From Thermomonas sp. XSG (GTDB lineage Bacteria; Pseudomonadota; Gammaproteobacteria; Xanthomonadales; Xanthomonadaceae): a stretch of 64,000 bases of DNA. The stretch covers positions 248,001 to 312,000 of the forward strand of contig NZ_CP061497.1 in assembly GCF_014678725.1 (NCBI RefSeq), given 5' to 3'. The notes beneath the pieces are model-generated. The model saw only the letters and a list, made by a program, of their open reading frames with translations. It did not search any database and was not told the origin of the DNA. Position numbers and translations under genes: made by a program. Shown here piece by piece: positions 35,521-45,171 of the stretch. Position 1 is the first letter of the stretch; each line of letters starts with the position of its first letter.

Positions 35521-35694
35521 GCGTTGGGCCCGGGGGAGCATGGGAGCGGGAAGATAACCCAAGGCGGCGTGAAAGGGACCGCAGGCGGGCCACCGCTCCG
35601 GTCAGCCGGCGACGCGGGACATCGCCGGTTCATCTGGCCTTCGCAGCCCGGGGAACAGCCGTGGGGGCAAGCGGCCATGCAGCCGCCAGCCCGC

Positions 35695-36738
35695 TCAGGC
35701 CTCCGCCAGCACCGGTGCCAGCAGGCGGAACGTGCCCGCGTCGGCATCCATCTCCACCTTGCCGCCCACCGGCACGATGAACTGCTCGCGGATGTGGCCG
35801 ATCATCGCACCGCGGTAGGCCGGGATCTTCAGCGGCAGGATGTAGTCGTCGAAGATCTGGTCCAGTGTCAGCGACCCGTAGCCGTCACCCGGATTGCAGT
35901 CGCTGCAGTCGCCGAAGATGATCCCGGCGACCTTGTCCAGCGCGCCCATCAGCTTCAGGGTGCTGAACATCCGGTCGATGCGGTAAGGCGCTTCGCCCAC
36001 GTCCTCCAGGAACAGGATCCTGCCGCTGAAATCCGGCAGATACGGCGTGCCCGCCAGCGCGGTGAGTACGGTCAGGTTGCCGCCCACCAGCTCACCCACG
36101 GCCCTGCCGCCGCGCAGGGTTTGGGTGCGGTTGCGGCGCGGGACCAGTTCATCGCCGGCGTCGCGGCTGTTCTGGTACTGCATCAGCTCGCGCTGGAAAA
36201 ACAGCCGCTCGAACTGGTCGACGTTGAAGCGGTTCCAGCTGCCCGTGCCCACCGGGCCGTGAAAGGTCACCAGCCCGGTTTTTGCGTGGATCGCGCAGTG
36301 CAACGCGGTGATGTCCGAGTACCCCAGCAGCACCTTGGGATTGCGGCGGATCAGTGCATAGTCCAGCAGCGGCAGCAGCCGCGCCGCACCGGAGCCGCCG
36401 CGCACGCAGACGATGGCCCTCACCGCCTTGTCGCCGAACATCGCGTTGAGGTCGCCGGCACGCTCGGCATCGGTCCCCGCCAGATGGCCGTAGCGCCCGC
36501 CGTAATGGGCACCGGTCCGGACCCGGAAGCCCAGCGCCTCCATCGCCTCCTGCGCCAGCTGCAGCGCCAACCGCTCGTCCACCGCCGACGACGGACTCAC
36601 CAGCCCAACCGTGTCGCCCTTGCGCAGCCCCGCCGCCAGCAACTGCCCGTGCGCGGCCGCCATCGCCCCGCGCATGCCCAGCACCGGCAACATCGCACCC
36701 GCAAGCGCCGCAGTGCCGAGGAATCGCCTTCTGTCCAT
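35695..36738 (-). CDS. LD-carboxypeptidase, peptidase family S66
   Basis: A 347-residue serine peptidase that removes the terminal D-alanine from murein tetrapeptides during peptidoglycan recycling. The catalytic serine S141 lies in GYSDIT; the glutamate and histidine lie in GNLTVL...FLEDVGE and IGHIREQF. The N-terminus RRRFLGTAALAGAMLPVLG has a twin-arginine (Tat) look and the A-rich region ends near residue 29, so export is likely, unlike cytoplasmic LdcA. The start at 36738 was chosen by that signal. It is divergent from the P-type ATPase gene. Confidence 0.87.
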   Translation of the reverse strand: MDRRRFLGTAALAGAMLPVLGMRGAMAAAHGQLLAAGLRKGDTVGLVSPSSAVDERLALQLAQEAMEALGFRVRTGAHYGGRYGHLAGTDAERAGDLNAMFGDKAVRAIVCVRGGSGAARLLPLLDYALIRRNPKVLLGYSDITALHCAIHAKTGLVTFHGPVGTGSWNRFNVDQFERLFFQRELMQYQNSRDAGDELVPRRNRTQTLRGGRAVGELVGGNLTVLTALAGTPYLPDFSGRILFLEDVGEAPYRIDRMFSTLKLMGALDKVAGIIFGDCSDCNPGDGYGSLTLDQIFDDYILPLKIPAYRGAMIGHIREQFIVPVGGKVEMDADAGTFRLLAPVLAEA

Positions 36739-36925
36739 GTTCGAATCCGTCGTGGAAGTCGAGCCAAGGGTAGCAACGGGCGATAGCTGGATGGTCCTCC
36801 TCGCAGGCGGGGCCGGACGATCCACTGCCACGGAATCAAACACGCGCAGTCATCCATCCCGCCTGCGAAATGTTCCCGGCACGCTTTTGTCCGCATACTC
36901 GGACCATCGAATGAAGGCGGCACCC

Positions 36926-39391
36926 ATGTCCGGACTGACCTCTGCCGAAGCCGCGGCGCGGCTGGCGCGCAACGGCCCCAACGTGTTGCCCGAGCCGGGC
37001 CGGAAGGGCGGCCTGGCGCTTGCCGGGCAGGTGCTGCGCGAACCCATGCTGTTGCTGCTGCTGGCGGCGTCGCTGGTGTACATGCTGCTGGGCGATCCCG
37101 GGGAGGCCGCCCTGCTGGTGGCATCGGTGGGGCTGGTGATCGGCCTGACGCTGTACCAGGAATACAAGTCCGAGCGGGCGCTGCAGGCGCTGCGCGACCT
37201 CGGCAGCCCGCGGGCGCGGGTCCTGCGCGATGGCGCGGCCAAGGTGGTGGCTTCGCAGGAGCTGGTGGTGGGCGACGTGCTGCTGCTGGAGGAAGGCGAC
37301 CGCGTGGCCGCCGACGCGCGCGTGCTGGAGGCCGCCGACCTGCACGTGGACGAATCCCTGCTCACCGGCGAATCGGTGGCTGTAGCCCGGCAGGCCGGAG
37401 GCGAAGGCGACGCCGGCATCGTCCACGCCAGCACCCTGGTGGTGCGCGGACGCGGCACGGCCGAGGTGGTCGCGGTGGGCGTGGAGACGGCGGTCGGGCG
37501 CATCGGTCGCTCGCTGCAGTCGATCGTCACCGAACGCTCCCCTCTGCAGCGCGAGATGCGCCGGATCGTGGCGATCTTCGCCGTCATCAGCGCGGTCACC
37601 TGCGGGCTGGTGGTGGTCCTGTACGGCCTGCTCCGGGGAAATTGGCTGGAAGGCGTGCTGGCCGGGATCACGCTGGCGATGGCCAACATCCCCGAGGAAT
37701 TCCCGGTGGTGCTCAGCGTGTTCCTGGCGCTGGGCGGATGGCGGATGGCCCGGCACAACGCGCTGGTCCGGCGCGCGCCGGCGATCGAGGCGCTGGGCGC
37801 GATCGGTATCCTCTGCACCGACAAGACCGGCACGCTCACGGAAAACCGGATGGCGGTGGCCGAACTGGACGCGACGGATGCCACCCAAGCTCTGGAGACG
37901 GGACGCCTGGCCTGCCCGCCGCTGTCGCATGACCCGATGGACCGTGCGCTGGTGGACGCGGCGGCGCAGCAGCAGATGCCAGCGGAACCCTCGGGCTGGC
38001 AGCGCCTGCGCGACTATCCGCTGAGCAGCCAGCGCCCGGCCTTCATCCAGACCTGGCGCACGGACGCGGGGGAGCTCTTCATCGCCGGCAAGGGCGCGCC
38101 GGAAACCATCGCGGCGATGTGCGCGGGCTCGGCGCCGACGCAGGCGGAACTGGAACAGCGCCTGACCGCGATGACGCAGCGTGGCCTGCGCGTGCTCGCG
38201 GTCGCCGCGGGGCGCGTGCCCGATGCGGCCAGCACGCCGCTGCCGGAGGACCCGACCACGTTCGCGCTGGACTGGCTGGGCCTGGTCGGTTTCGCCGACC
38301 CGCTGCGCGCCGCCGTCCCCGACGCCGTGGCCGAGGCGCGCGCGGCCGGCGTGCGCGTGATCATGATGACCGGCGACCATGCCGGCACCGCCCGCGCGAT
38401 CGCGCAGCAGGCGGGCATCGACACCGACGCGGGCGTGGTGCGCGGCGACGCGCTGGACGGCTGCGACGACGTCACCCTGGCCGACCGCCTCGCCTTCTCC
38501 AGCGTGTTCGCGCGGGTGCGGCCGGAACACAAGCTGCGGCTGGTGGAAGCGCTGAAGGCACGCGGCGGCGTGGTGGCGATGACCGGCGACGGCGTCAACG
38601 ATGCGCCCGCGCTGATGGCGGCGCACGTCGGCATCGCGATGGGCGGCCGCGGCACCGACGTGGCCCGCGAAGCGGCGTCCATCGTGCTGCTGGACGACAA
38701 CTTCGTCAGCGTGGTCCGCGCCATCCGGATGGGCCGCACCATCTACGAGAACATCGCCCGGGCCGCGCGCTACATCCTGGCGGTGCACGTGCCGATCACC
38801 GGCATGGCGCTGTTGCCGCTGCTCACCGGCTCCGCGCCGATGCTGATGCCCCTGCACGTGGTGATGCTGGAACTGATCATCGACCCGGCGTGCTCGGTCG
38901 TGCTGGAGCGCGAGCCGCCGCCCGACGACATCATGCAGCGTCCGCCGCGCCCCGCCGACCACCCGCTGCTGGACCGGGCCACCCTCTTCGCCTCGCTCGG
39001 GCAGGGGCTGGTGATGTTCCTGGCGGTCGCCCTGACCTACCTGTTGGGCGTCCGCGCGGGATTGGCGGATGCGCAGCTGGCGGCGCTGTCGTTCACTGCG
39101 ATAGTGACCGGCAACCTGTTCCTGATCCTGCTGCACCGCTCGGGCGGCTCGATCTGGCGGGCACTGCGCACGCCCAACGCCGCGTTCTGGATCGTGGCGG
39201 TTGCCGCCAGCGGCGTGCTGGCGCTGGCGATCCTGCATCCGGCGGTGGCCGGCCTGTTCGACTTCGTGCGGCCACCGGCACCGCTGCTGGCGGTCGCGGT
39301 GGCGCTGCCGCTGCTCGCGATCATCGCGCTGGACCTGCTGCGCCGGCTACGGAGGACGGGAGGCCGACCGGAGCGCGCTGCCGGCGCCTGA
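36926..39391 (+). CDS. Cation-transporting P-type ATPase
   Basis: An 821-residue P-type ATPase with an N-terminal regulatory segment, membrane helices M1-M4 near residues 35-80 and 220-265, an actuator domain with LLTGES, the ion-binding IPEEFP in M4, the phosphorylated aspartate D299 in DKTGTLT, an ATP-binding region, MTGDGVNDAPA and C-terminal helices M5-M10. IPEEFP at the M4 site, where Ca2+ pumps have PEGLP, makes the calcium-like PMR/PMA branch likely but the ion uncertain. Start 36926 matches the family N-terminus (MSGLTSAEAAARL); an ATG five codons upstream is an alternative. Confidence 0.9.
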   Translation: MSGLTSAEAAARLARNGPNVLPEPGRKGGLALAGQVLREPMLLLLLAASLVYMLLGDPGEAALLVASVGLVIGLTLYQEYKSERALQALRDLGSPRARVLRDGAAKVVASQELVVGDVLLLEEGDRVAADARVLEAADLHVDESLLTGESVAVARQAGGEGDAGIVHASTLVVRGRGTAEVVAVGVETAVGRIGRSLQSIVTERSPLQREMRRIVAIFAVISAVTCGLVVVLYGLLRGNWLEGVLAGITLAMANIPEEFPVVLSVFLALGGWRMARHNALVRRAPAIEALGAIGILCTDKTGTLTENRMAVAELDATDATQALETGRLACPPLSHDPMDRALVDAAAQQQMPAEPSGWQRLRDYPLSSQRPAFIQTWRTDAGELFIAGKGAPETIAAMCAGSAPTQAELEQRLTAMTQRGLRVLAVAAGRVPDAASTPLPEDPTTFALDWLGLVGFADPLRAAVPDAVAEARAAGVRVIMMTGDHAGTARAIAQQAGIDTDAGVVRGDALDGCDDVTLADRLAFSSVFARVRPEHKLRLVEALKARGGVVAMTGDGVNDAPALMAAHVGIAMGGRGTDVAREAASIVLLDDNFVSVVRAIRMGRTIYENIARAARYILAVHVPITGMALLPLLTGSAPMLMPLHVVMLELIIDPACSVVLEREPPPDDIMQRPPRPADHPLLDRATLFASLGQGLVMFLAVALTYLLGVRAGLADAQLAALSFTAIVTGNLFLILLHRSGGSIWRALRTPNAAFWIVAVAASGVLALAILHPAVAGLFDFVRPPAPLLAVAVALPLLAIIALDLLRRLRRTGGRPERAAGA

Positions 39392-39427
39392 GCCCGCTCA
39401 CCGGGCGTGTGCCGCACGTCCGCGCCG

Positions 39428-40204
39428 CTATCGCGGATTGCCGCTGGCTGCCACCTTGACGGGCGTGGGCAACGCCGCGAAGTCCAGCATCCACGCGTCC
39501 GTCTCCGGCGCGGGCGGAAAGCGCGCCCAACGGGTTTCGCGTTTCGCGTACAGGGTTGGTCCCCGGCAGCCGTCGCCGCACCACAGCGGGATCTCGATGC
39601 GGTCGACCTCGATGTCGTTGCGCAATACCAACCCACCGCCGGAGTCGCGCGCCAATCGCAGCCTGGACGCGCGGCGCGGCCCTTCGGGTGGCCCCATGTC
39701 CACCAGCGTGCCGTAGTCCATCCAGCCATCCGTGCAGGTCGGCGTCACCGTGCCGATGCGTACTGGCGTGGGCCCGGGCAGATCCGACGCGGCGGTGCTT
39801 GCCCGCGGCTGCAGCGGGCGCGACAGCACTTCGCGCGCGGCCGTCCACCAGCGCGCATACGCATCGCGGTCGCTGCCGGCAAGGTCCCTCGCCGCCGACG
39901 CCACCGCGGCGGGTGGCCACCACGACGCGAACTGCAATGACGTCCCCGCGTGCACGACCTGGAGCGCATCGGCGCCCGGCTCGGCAAGCAGCGCCTGCGC
40001 AAGCGCCGGATCGCTGCCAGCATCCGCCACGCCGGAATACCTGCCGGCAAGCGCGGGACAGTCCGGCCGCCCCGCCATGCGCGCCGCATCCAGTCCGGGA
40101 AACCCGGCAGGCGGCGGGGTATCCGCCTCGCGCACGCAGCCGCCCAGCACGGGCACCAGCAGCAGGATGGGCAGGAGGCGGGCGAACTGCGGCATGACGG
40201 CCAT
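39428..40204 (-). CDS. Lipoprotein of unknown function
   Basis: A 258-residue predicted lipoprotein with a signal sequence (starts at 40204 or at 40195, where MPQFARLLPILLLV begins) ending in the lipobox VLGGC. The mature part contains repeated tryptophan and cysteine residues (FASWWPPAA, TPTCTDGWMDY, IPLWCGDGCRGPTLYAK), which suggest a small disulphide-stabilised periplasmic domain. I do not recognise the family. It converges with the P-type ATPase gene. Confidence 0.65.
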   Translation of the reverse strand: MAVMPQFARLLPILLLVPVLGGCVREADTPPPAGFPGLDAARMAGRPDCPALAGRYSGVADAGSDPALAQALLAEPGADALQVVHAGTSLQFASWWPPAAVASAARDLAGSDRDAYARWWTAAREVLSRPLQPRASTAASDLPGPTPVRIGTVTPTCTDGWMDYGTLVDMGPPEGPRRASRLRLARDSGGGLVLRNDIEVDRIEIPLWCGDGCRGPTLYAKRETRWARFPPAPETDAWMLDFAALPTPVKVAASGNPR

Positions 40205-40494
40205 CGGAAACGGGGCGGAACGCGAAGTGTAGGTGGCGAGCGGTGCAGGATTCACCCCCATCCCGGATGCGCCCCTGCCCGCCTCTCAGGACTGCGGCAT
40301 ACCGTGGGCAGGACGCAGCCATGCGTGCGGCATCGACGCCGGATCAAACGACAGGCCTGGGGTGCCGGCTCTCTCTTCCATAGGCGCGGCGACCAGCAAG
40401 TACAAGCCCGGCCGCGCACCAGGCGCATGTCCTGTTCCCCGGGCAGCCAGCGTTGCCAAAGATGCAGCCCATTTCGCTGCTCAAGGAGATTGCA

Positions 40495-40722
40495 ATGGCC
40501 GTCAAGCGCGTCAAATCACGTCTGGAATTCATCCTGCAGATCACCGACTACTTCAAGGGGCACTGGGAAGACCCGGAGTGGGGCCGCCGCCCCTCGAACC
40601 AGGTGCTGATCGCACTGGCAGTAAGAGAGCTGGCGCAGGGGATTCAGGATTCCGCAGCGCAGAAGCAGATCACCGAAATCGCGGACAGGACCATCGCAAA
40701 GAATGCCGCGGCAGTGCGATAG
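40495..40722 (+). CDS. Small soluble protein of unknown function
   Basis: A 75-residue, probably helical protein (MAVKRVKSRLEFILQITDYF...). ATG 40495 has a clear AAGGAG SD six bases upstream, which decides against an ATG 14 codons earlier. The centre contains a WEDPEWGRRPSNQVLIALAV turn-helix. There are no cysteines and no family motif. It is a single-gene unit; the 266 bases before the next gene contain nothing I recognise. Function is unknown. Confidence 0.6.
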   Translation: MAVKRVKSRLEFILQITDYFKGHWEDPEWGRRPSNQVLIALAVRELAQGIQDSAAQKQITEIADRTIAKNAAAVR

Positions 40723-40988
40723 AGCGCGTTTGTCCCTCTCCGGCGGACACCGCGACGCGATGGACCCCGTCATGGCCATCGCGTCGCCGCTGCCGTGCAC
40801 CTCGCCCCGGGATCGATTTGCGCCCCCGACCTCGGACGCTCAGCCGGTCAGGCGCAATCGCGTCGCACCGCCGGGCACGGTGTACCGCCTTTCCAACGGG
40901 CATCGTGGACAAACGGCGCGAGCGGCATCCAGCACTGCCATACCGGCCGCCCGGCCGTCGCCCGACCGCCGTCGAAATCCTGAAGAAC

Positions 40989-41171
40989 TCAGCGCTTGCA
41001 GGTGTTGAAGCCGAGCAAGGCGTACAGCGGGCAGAAGTTAAACAGGCCGGTTGCCAGTGGCACCACGCCGATCCACGCCCATACCGGGCCTCCCGTGGCC
41101 GCCCATACGATCAGCAACAACCCCACTGCGATGCGCAGCCACTTGTCGACACCACCGACGTTGGTCTTCAT
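40989..41171 (-). CDS. DUF2892 (YgaP-like) membrane protein
   Basis: A 60-residue protein with two membrane helices and the DUF2892 signature: MKTNVGGVDKWLRIAVGLLLI at the start and GLFNFCPLYALLGFNTCK at the end, in which the two cysteines are conserved. In rhodanese YgaP this domain anchors the enzyme to the membrane; here it stands alone. The GGGAGG SD supports the start at 41171. An FNR-like palindrome lies 54-67 bases upstream, as for the cytochrome b561 gene, and suggests low-oxygen or NO-linked expression. Confidence 0.85.
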   Translation of the reverse strand: MKTNVGGVDKWLRIAVGLLLIVWAATGGPVWAWIGVVPLATGLFNFCPLYALLGFNTCKR

Positions 41172-41224
41172 GGCAACCCCTCCCTTTGGACAGGCGCAGC
41201 ATGGCACCTTCAGGCGCGGCCTGC

Positions 41225-41238
41225 TGGATCAGCATCAA
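41225..41238 (-). promoter_or_regulatory. FNR-like site upstream of the DUF2892 gene
   Basis: TTGATGCTGATCCA on the minus strand is TTGAT-N4-ATCAA with one mismatch. It lies 54-67 bases upstream of the DUF2892 start, the same spacing as for cytochrome b561. It overlaps the stop codon of a decayed permease remnant. Confidence 0.4.
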
Positions 41239-41381
41239 TCAGCGGGAAATCGGCTTTTCCAGCCGCTTGTGCTGCGCATGGCCACCCGCGCATGCCGGCG
41301 CCCATAGGCGAAGTACACAATCACGCCCAGCATCAGCCAGACCGCAAACCGCACCCATGTCAGGGTGGCCAGGTTGAGCAT
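41235..41381 (-). pseudogene. C-terminal remnant of an amino acid permease
   Basis: A 48-codon open frame (MLNLATLTWVRFAVWLML... ending before a TGA at 41235) reads WVRFAVWLMLGVIVYFAYGRRHA. This is the characteristic last membrane helix and tail of APC-superfamily amino acid permeases (xWLRxxxWxxIGxxIYFxYGxRHS). No upstream part of such a permease exists in the neighbourhood, where the PAS-GGDEF gene ends. It is therefore a fragment left by deletion, or the 3' end of a gene replaced by rearrangement. It is too short to be functional. Confidence 0.6.
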
Positions 41382-41432
41382 CACGGTCCGCCGGATCGGC
41401 CTGCCCCCGCACATCCGGCCGGCGGGGCTGCT

Positions 41433-43085
41433 TCAGCCCGGCGGCGTCTCCGCGCTTCCGTCCGCCGGAAAAACGCACACGCCCGATGACCGGCTCTTGG
41501 CCGCATACATGGCGGCGTCCGCGGCGCGCAGGTAGTCGTCGACGGTGGCGAGGCCGGGCACGCTTGTCACCAGCCCGATGCTTGCGCCGCTGGTCACGGT
41601 GTGTCCGCCGATTTCGTAGGGCACACCAAGCGCGGCTGCAATCTCGCGGGCGCGCTCAAGCGCTTCGGCAGGCTCGATGGCTTCCAGCAGCACATTGAAC
41701 TCATCGCCCCCCATGCGTGCGACCAGATCGCCGGTGCGCACGCAGGACTCTAGCCGGCGCGCCACCTGCTGCAACAGCTGGTCGCCGCCATGATGCCCAA
41801 GGCTGTCATTGACGGCCTTGAACCGGTTGAGGTCCAGCAGCAGCACGGCGAAACTCATGGCGCCAGCCTGTGCAGGCGCCTTTTCGCCTTTTGCCGCCAT
41901 GCTGCGGTACACCGCGATCGCATGCGCCAGGCGTTCGCGGAAGAGGGGCCGGCCCGGCAGATTGGTCAGCGCATCGTAGGAACTGCCGCGCTCGGCCAGG
42001 TCGCTCAACGAGCCGGCCATGCGCACGGCAACGCCATCCTCGAACTGCGCGACGCCGCGCCAGTTGACCCACACCAGCCGGCCCGAGCCGTGGAAGGCGC
42101 GGAAATCCACCGAAAAGTTGGGGCTCTCCCCCGCCAGGTGCCGGCAATAGGCCGACTGCACGCGCCCGCGGTCATCGGGATCGATGCGCTGCTGCAGGAA
42201 GCGCCAGCCACCGTCATGCACAGGCGGCGTGTCCTCCAGCCCGAGGATTTCGTGGAAGCGCTCGGACACGTGCAGCACATCCGTGCGCAGGTCCCAGTCC
42301 CAGATCCCGTCGTTGGAACCGCGGGTAGCCAGCGCATAGCGGTCGTCGGAGCGCAGCAGCTCCAGTTCCGTCTGCTTCTGCCGGGTCACGTCGATCATCA
42401 GGCCGATCATGCGGTTCGGTCGCCCGGGTTCGACCACGGCGCGGCACAGATCGCGCACCCACACCACCTTGCCGGACTTGGCGATCAGCCGGTAACTCAT
42501 TTCATAGGCATAGCTGTGGGTGGCGTTGTAGGCGGCATCGTCGATCGCCAGCGCCTCCGGCAGATCGTCGGGATGCACATGCGCCCGCCAGAACCCCGGA
42601 TCGGCGCGCCACTCCTCCACGCTGTAGCCGAACAGCCGCTCCACCTGCGGGCTGAGGAAGGTATTGCCGATGCCATGCTCGGCCTCCCAGACCACCCCGT
42701 CGATGGTTTCCAGCAGGCGCAGGAAACGCTGGCGCACTTCCACCAGGATCTGCTCGGTGACCTCGGTGACCTCGATCAGCACGCCCTGGCGGCTGATCAC
42801 CCTGCCCGCCGCATCCGTTTCCGGATGCAGCTGCAGGCGCACCCAGCGATAGTCCGCATCGGCGAAACGCAGGCGGAACACCGGCATGCCCGCGCGCAAG
42901 GTGCCGACGTCGTCGGCATGCACGAAGTCCAGCAGGGACTGGCCAAGCGCCGCCGCCACCGCATGCCCGGTCAGCCTCGCCCAGGCCGGATTCAGATAGG
43001 TGATCTCCCAAAGCGCGTCGGTCTGCACCACCGCCTCGGGCAGCAGCTGCAGCAGGTGGCCGGGCGGCGTGGCGTGGGCGGGCAT
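41433..43085 (-). CDS. Triple-PAS diguanylate cyclase (GGDEF)
   Basis: A 550-residue cytoplasmic protein with three PAS-type domains (about residues 8-115, 118-245 and 248-365), each with a PAC-like sequence (RVISRQGVLIEVTEVTEQ, RMIGLMIDVTRQKQ and VAVRMAGSLSDLAERG). The C-terminal GGDEF domain (about 372-535) has LDLNRFKAVND, GGDEF near 458-463, and an RTGD I-site five residues before it. It should synthesise cyclic di-GMP under feedback control. Signals sensed by the PAS domains are unknown. It is divergent from the thioredoxin gene, with 203 bases between. Confidence 0.88.
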   Translation of the reverse strand: MPAHATPPGHLLQLLPEAVVQTDALWEITYLNPAWARLTGHAVAAALGQSLLDFVHADDVGTLRAGMPVFRLRFADADYRWVRLQLHPETDAAGRVISRQGVLIEVTEVTEQILVEVRQRFLRLLETIDGVVWEAEHGIGNTFLSPQVERLFGYSVEEWRADPGFWRAHVHPDDLPEALAIDDAAYNATHSYAYEMSYRLIAKSGKVVWVRDLCRAVVEPGRPNRMIGLMIDVTRQKQTELELLRSDDRYALATRGSNDGIWDWDLRTDVLHVSERFHEILGLEDTPPVHDGGWRFLQQRIDPDDRGRVQSAYCRHLAGESPNFSVDFRAFHGSGRLVWVNWRGVAQFEDGVAVRMAGSLSDLAERGSSYDALTNLPGRPLFRERLAHAIAVYRSMAAKGEKAPAQAGAMSFAVLLLDLNRFKAVNDSLGHHGGDQLLQQVARRLESCVRTGDLVARMGGDEFNVLLEAIEPAEALERAREIAAALGVPYEIGGHTVTSGASIGLVTSVPGLATVDDYLRAADAAMYAAKSRSSGVCVFPADGSAETPPG

Positions 43086-43288
43086 GTACGGTCATGGTCA
43101 CCGAAACCCGAATGCCCAGTCCAGCGCAAAAAGGGGATTCCCGTCGGTTTTCGATGCCAGCGCGCGCCCCGCCACGCCAAACCGGCCACGGGCGTCCTGC
43201 GTGAACCTGTTGAGCACCCGGCATCGGGCACCTGGATAGCGCCGGTGCGATCGCCGCTGTACCCCAGCGTTCGCCGATACTGCGCCGC

Positions 43289-43792
43289 ATGAACACCCCA
43301 CCCGAACGCCGCTGGCCCGCGCGCTTGCGCAGCCTGGCCATCAACCTGCTGTTGCTGCTGGCGCTGATTGCCGCGCTGGACTGGTATCGCGCACCGGATG
43401 CGCGCGCGGTGGCAGCGACCCGCCTCGCCACCACCCAGGACGCGCCGGTGGACTTCCAGGCGCAGCGCCAACCGACCGTGCTCTACGTGTGGGCGGAATG
43501 GTGCGGCTACTGCCGGCACACCTCGCCGGCCATCGAACGCCTGCACCGCAGCGGCCACCGCGTGGTGTCGGTGGCCATGCAGTCCGGCAACGATGCGCAG
43601 GTGCACGCCACCCTGCGCCGGCACGGGCTCACCTTCCCGGTGGTCAACGATCCCGATGGCGCGATCAGCCAGGCACTGGGCGTGGGCGTCACCCCGACCA
43701 TCGCGATCGTCTCCGACGGCCGCATGCGCCTGGCCACCAGCGGCTGGACCAGCGAGTACGGGCTGCGCCTGCGGCTGTGGCTGGCGCGGTAA
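43289..43792 (+). CDS. Membrane-anchored thioredoxin-like protein
   Basis: A 167-residue protein with one N-terminal transmembrane helix (about residues 13-31) and a periplasmic thioredoxin fold with the WCGYC active site at 71-75 and a cis-proline in VGVTPTIAI. It resembles ScsD/DsbE-like periplasmic reductases. The WCGYC pair (CGYC) is more typical of reductases of the TlpA/ScsD group than of DsbA. Partner proteins are not in the window. It converges with pyrC. Confidence 0.85.
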   Translation: MNTPPERRWPARLRSLAINLLLLLALIAALDWYRAPDARAVAATRLATTQDAPVDFQAQRQPTVLYVWAEWCGYCRHTSPAIERLHRSGHRVVSVAMQSGNDAQVHATLRRHGLTFPVVNDPDGAISQALGVGVTPTIAIVSDGRMRLATSGWTSEYGLRLRLWLAR

Positions 43793-43960
43793 CCGAACGA
43801 CCGCGGAGCCCACCCGCCCGCGACAGGCAGCCGGGAATTCCTGCCAGCCCACTCGGCACCCCGCCGCGATGTTCGCGGCCAGCCGATGCCGTCGCGCCGT
43901 CCGCCGGGCCACCTGCATGCGCGCATGCCGGCCCGCGCGGCAGCGGCGGCGGCAAGCGCC

Positions 43961-45043
43961 TTATCCGACCAGGCGCCAGCCCAGCGTTTCGCCCTGCGCC
44001 AGCGGCACCAGGGTGCGCTCGCCGTAGGGCAGTTCGGCCGGGATGACCCATTCCTGCTTGCGCAGCGTCACCGTGCCTTGGTTGCGCGGCAGCCGGTAGA
44101 AGTCGGCGCCGAAGTGGCTGGCGAAGCCCTCCAGCCGGTCCAGCCGGCCCGCGGCCTCGAACGCGGTGGCGTACAGCTCCAGCGCGTGCAGGCCGGTGTA
44201 GCAGCCGGCGCAGCCGCAGTCGGCTTCCTTGTCGCCGCGCGCGTGCGGCGCCGAGTCCGTGCCCAGGAAGAAGCGCGGGTTGCCGCCGGTGGCGGCCTCC
44301 AGCAGCGCCCGGCGGTGGACCTCGCGCTTCAGCACCGGCAGGCAGTAGTAGTGCGGGCGCAGGCCGCCGGCGAAGATCGCGTTGCGGTTGTACAGCAGGT
44401 GGTGCGCGGTGATGGTCGCGGCGATCTCGCCCCCGGCGTCCCGCACGTAGTCCGCCGCGTCCCGGGTGGTGATGTGCTCCAGCACCACGCGCAGGCCCGG
44501 GAAGTCGCGGCGCAGGGGGATGAGGATGTCTTCGATGAACACCTTCTCGCGGTCGAACACGTCGACGTCGCGGTCGGTCACCTCGCCGTGGATGGCCAGC
44601 ACCATGCCCGTTTCCTGCATGGCCTCCAGCGCCGCATGGGCGTGCCTGAGGTCGGTGACGCCGGAATCGGAATTGGTGGTCGCCCCCGCCGGGTACAGCT
44701 TCACCGCGTGCACGAAGCCGCTGGCCCTGGCCGCGCGGATCTCCCCGGCCGGCGTGTTGTCGGTGAGGTACAGCGACATCAGCGGCTCGAAGTCCGAGCC
44801 AGCCGGCCGCGCCGCCAGGATCCGCTCCCGGTATGCCGCCGCCAGCGCGGTGGTGGTCACCGGCGGCCGCAGGTTGGGCATCACGATGGCGCGCCGGAAC
44901 TGCGCCGCCGTGTGCGGCAGCACCGCCTCCAGCAGCACGCCGTCGCGCAGGTGCAGGTGCCAGTCGTCGGGCCGGGCAAGCGTCAGCGTGGTGCCGTCCG
45001 GCACCTGCGCGGGCGCGGACACGTGGTGGGCAAGCGGGGACAT
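43961..45043 (-). CDS. pyrC: Dihydroorotase, homodimeric PyrC type
   Basis: A 360-residue binuclear zinc enzyme that closes carbamoyl-aspartate to dihydroorotate in pyrimidine synthesis. Zinc ligands H29 and H31 lie in [10 protein letters not shown], the carbamylated lysine in [17 protein letters not shown], further histidines in AIHGEV and VLEHITT, and the catalytic aspartate in FLGTDSAPH. Length is close to E. coli PyrC (348). ATG 45043 has a GGAG SD six bases upstream; a longer frame to 45091 is less likely. It is a single-gene unit beside GGDEF genes. Confidence 0.96.
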   Translation of the reverse strand: MSPLAHHVSAPAQVPDGTTLTLARPDDWHLHLRDGVLLEAVLPHTAAQFRRAIVMPNLRPPVTTTALAAAYRERILAARPAGSDFEPLMSLYLTDNTPAGEIRAARASGFVHAVKLYPAGATTNSDSGVTDLRHAHAALEAMQETGMVLAIHGEVTDRDVDVFDREKVFIEDILIPLRRDFPGLRVVLEHITTRDAADYVRDAGGEIAATITAHHLLYNRNAIFAGGLRPHYYCLPVLKREVHRRALLEAATGGNPRFFLGTDSAPHARGDKEADCGCAGCYTGLHALELYATAFEAAGRLDRLEGFASHFGADFYRLPRNQGTVTLRKQEWVIPAELPYGERTLVPLAQGETLGWRLVG

Positions 45044-45171
45044 CGTGGCTCCAAAGTCGAACGTCGACCGGCACGATTTTGCCAGAGGCATCCGCGCCGG
45101 GTCGGGAGCGGCGGCAGCGCGTGTCCGGGCACCGGGTGGCGCCGCGGCGCATTTTGTAGAAGGATTGGCGC

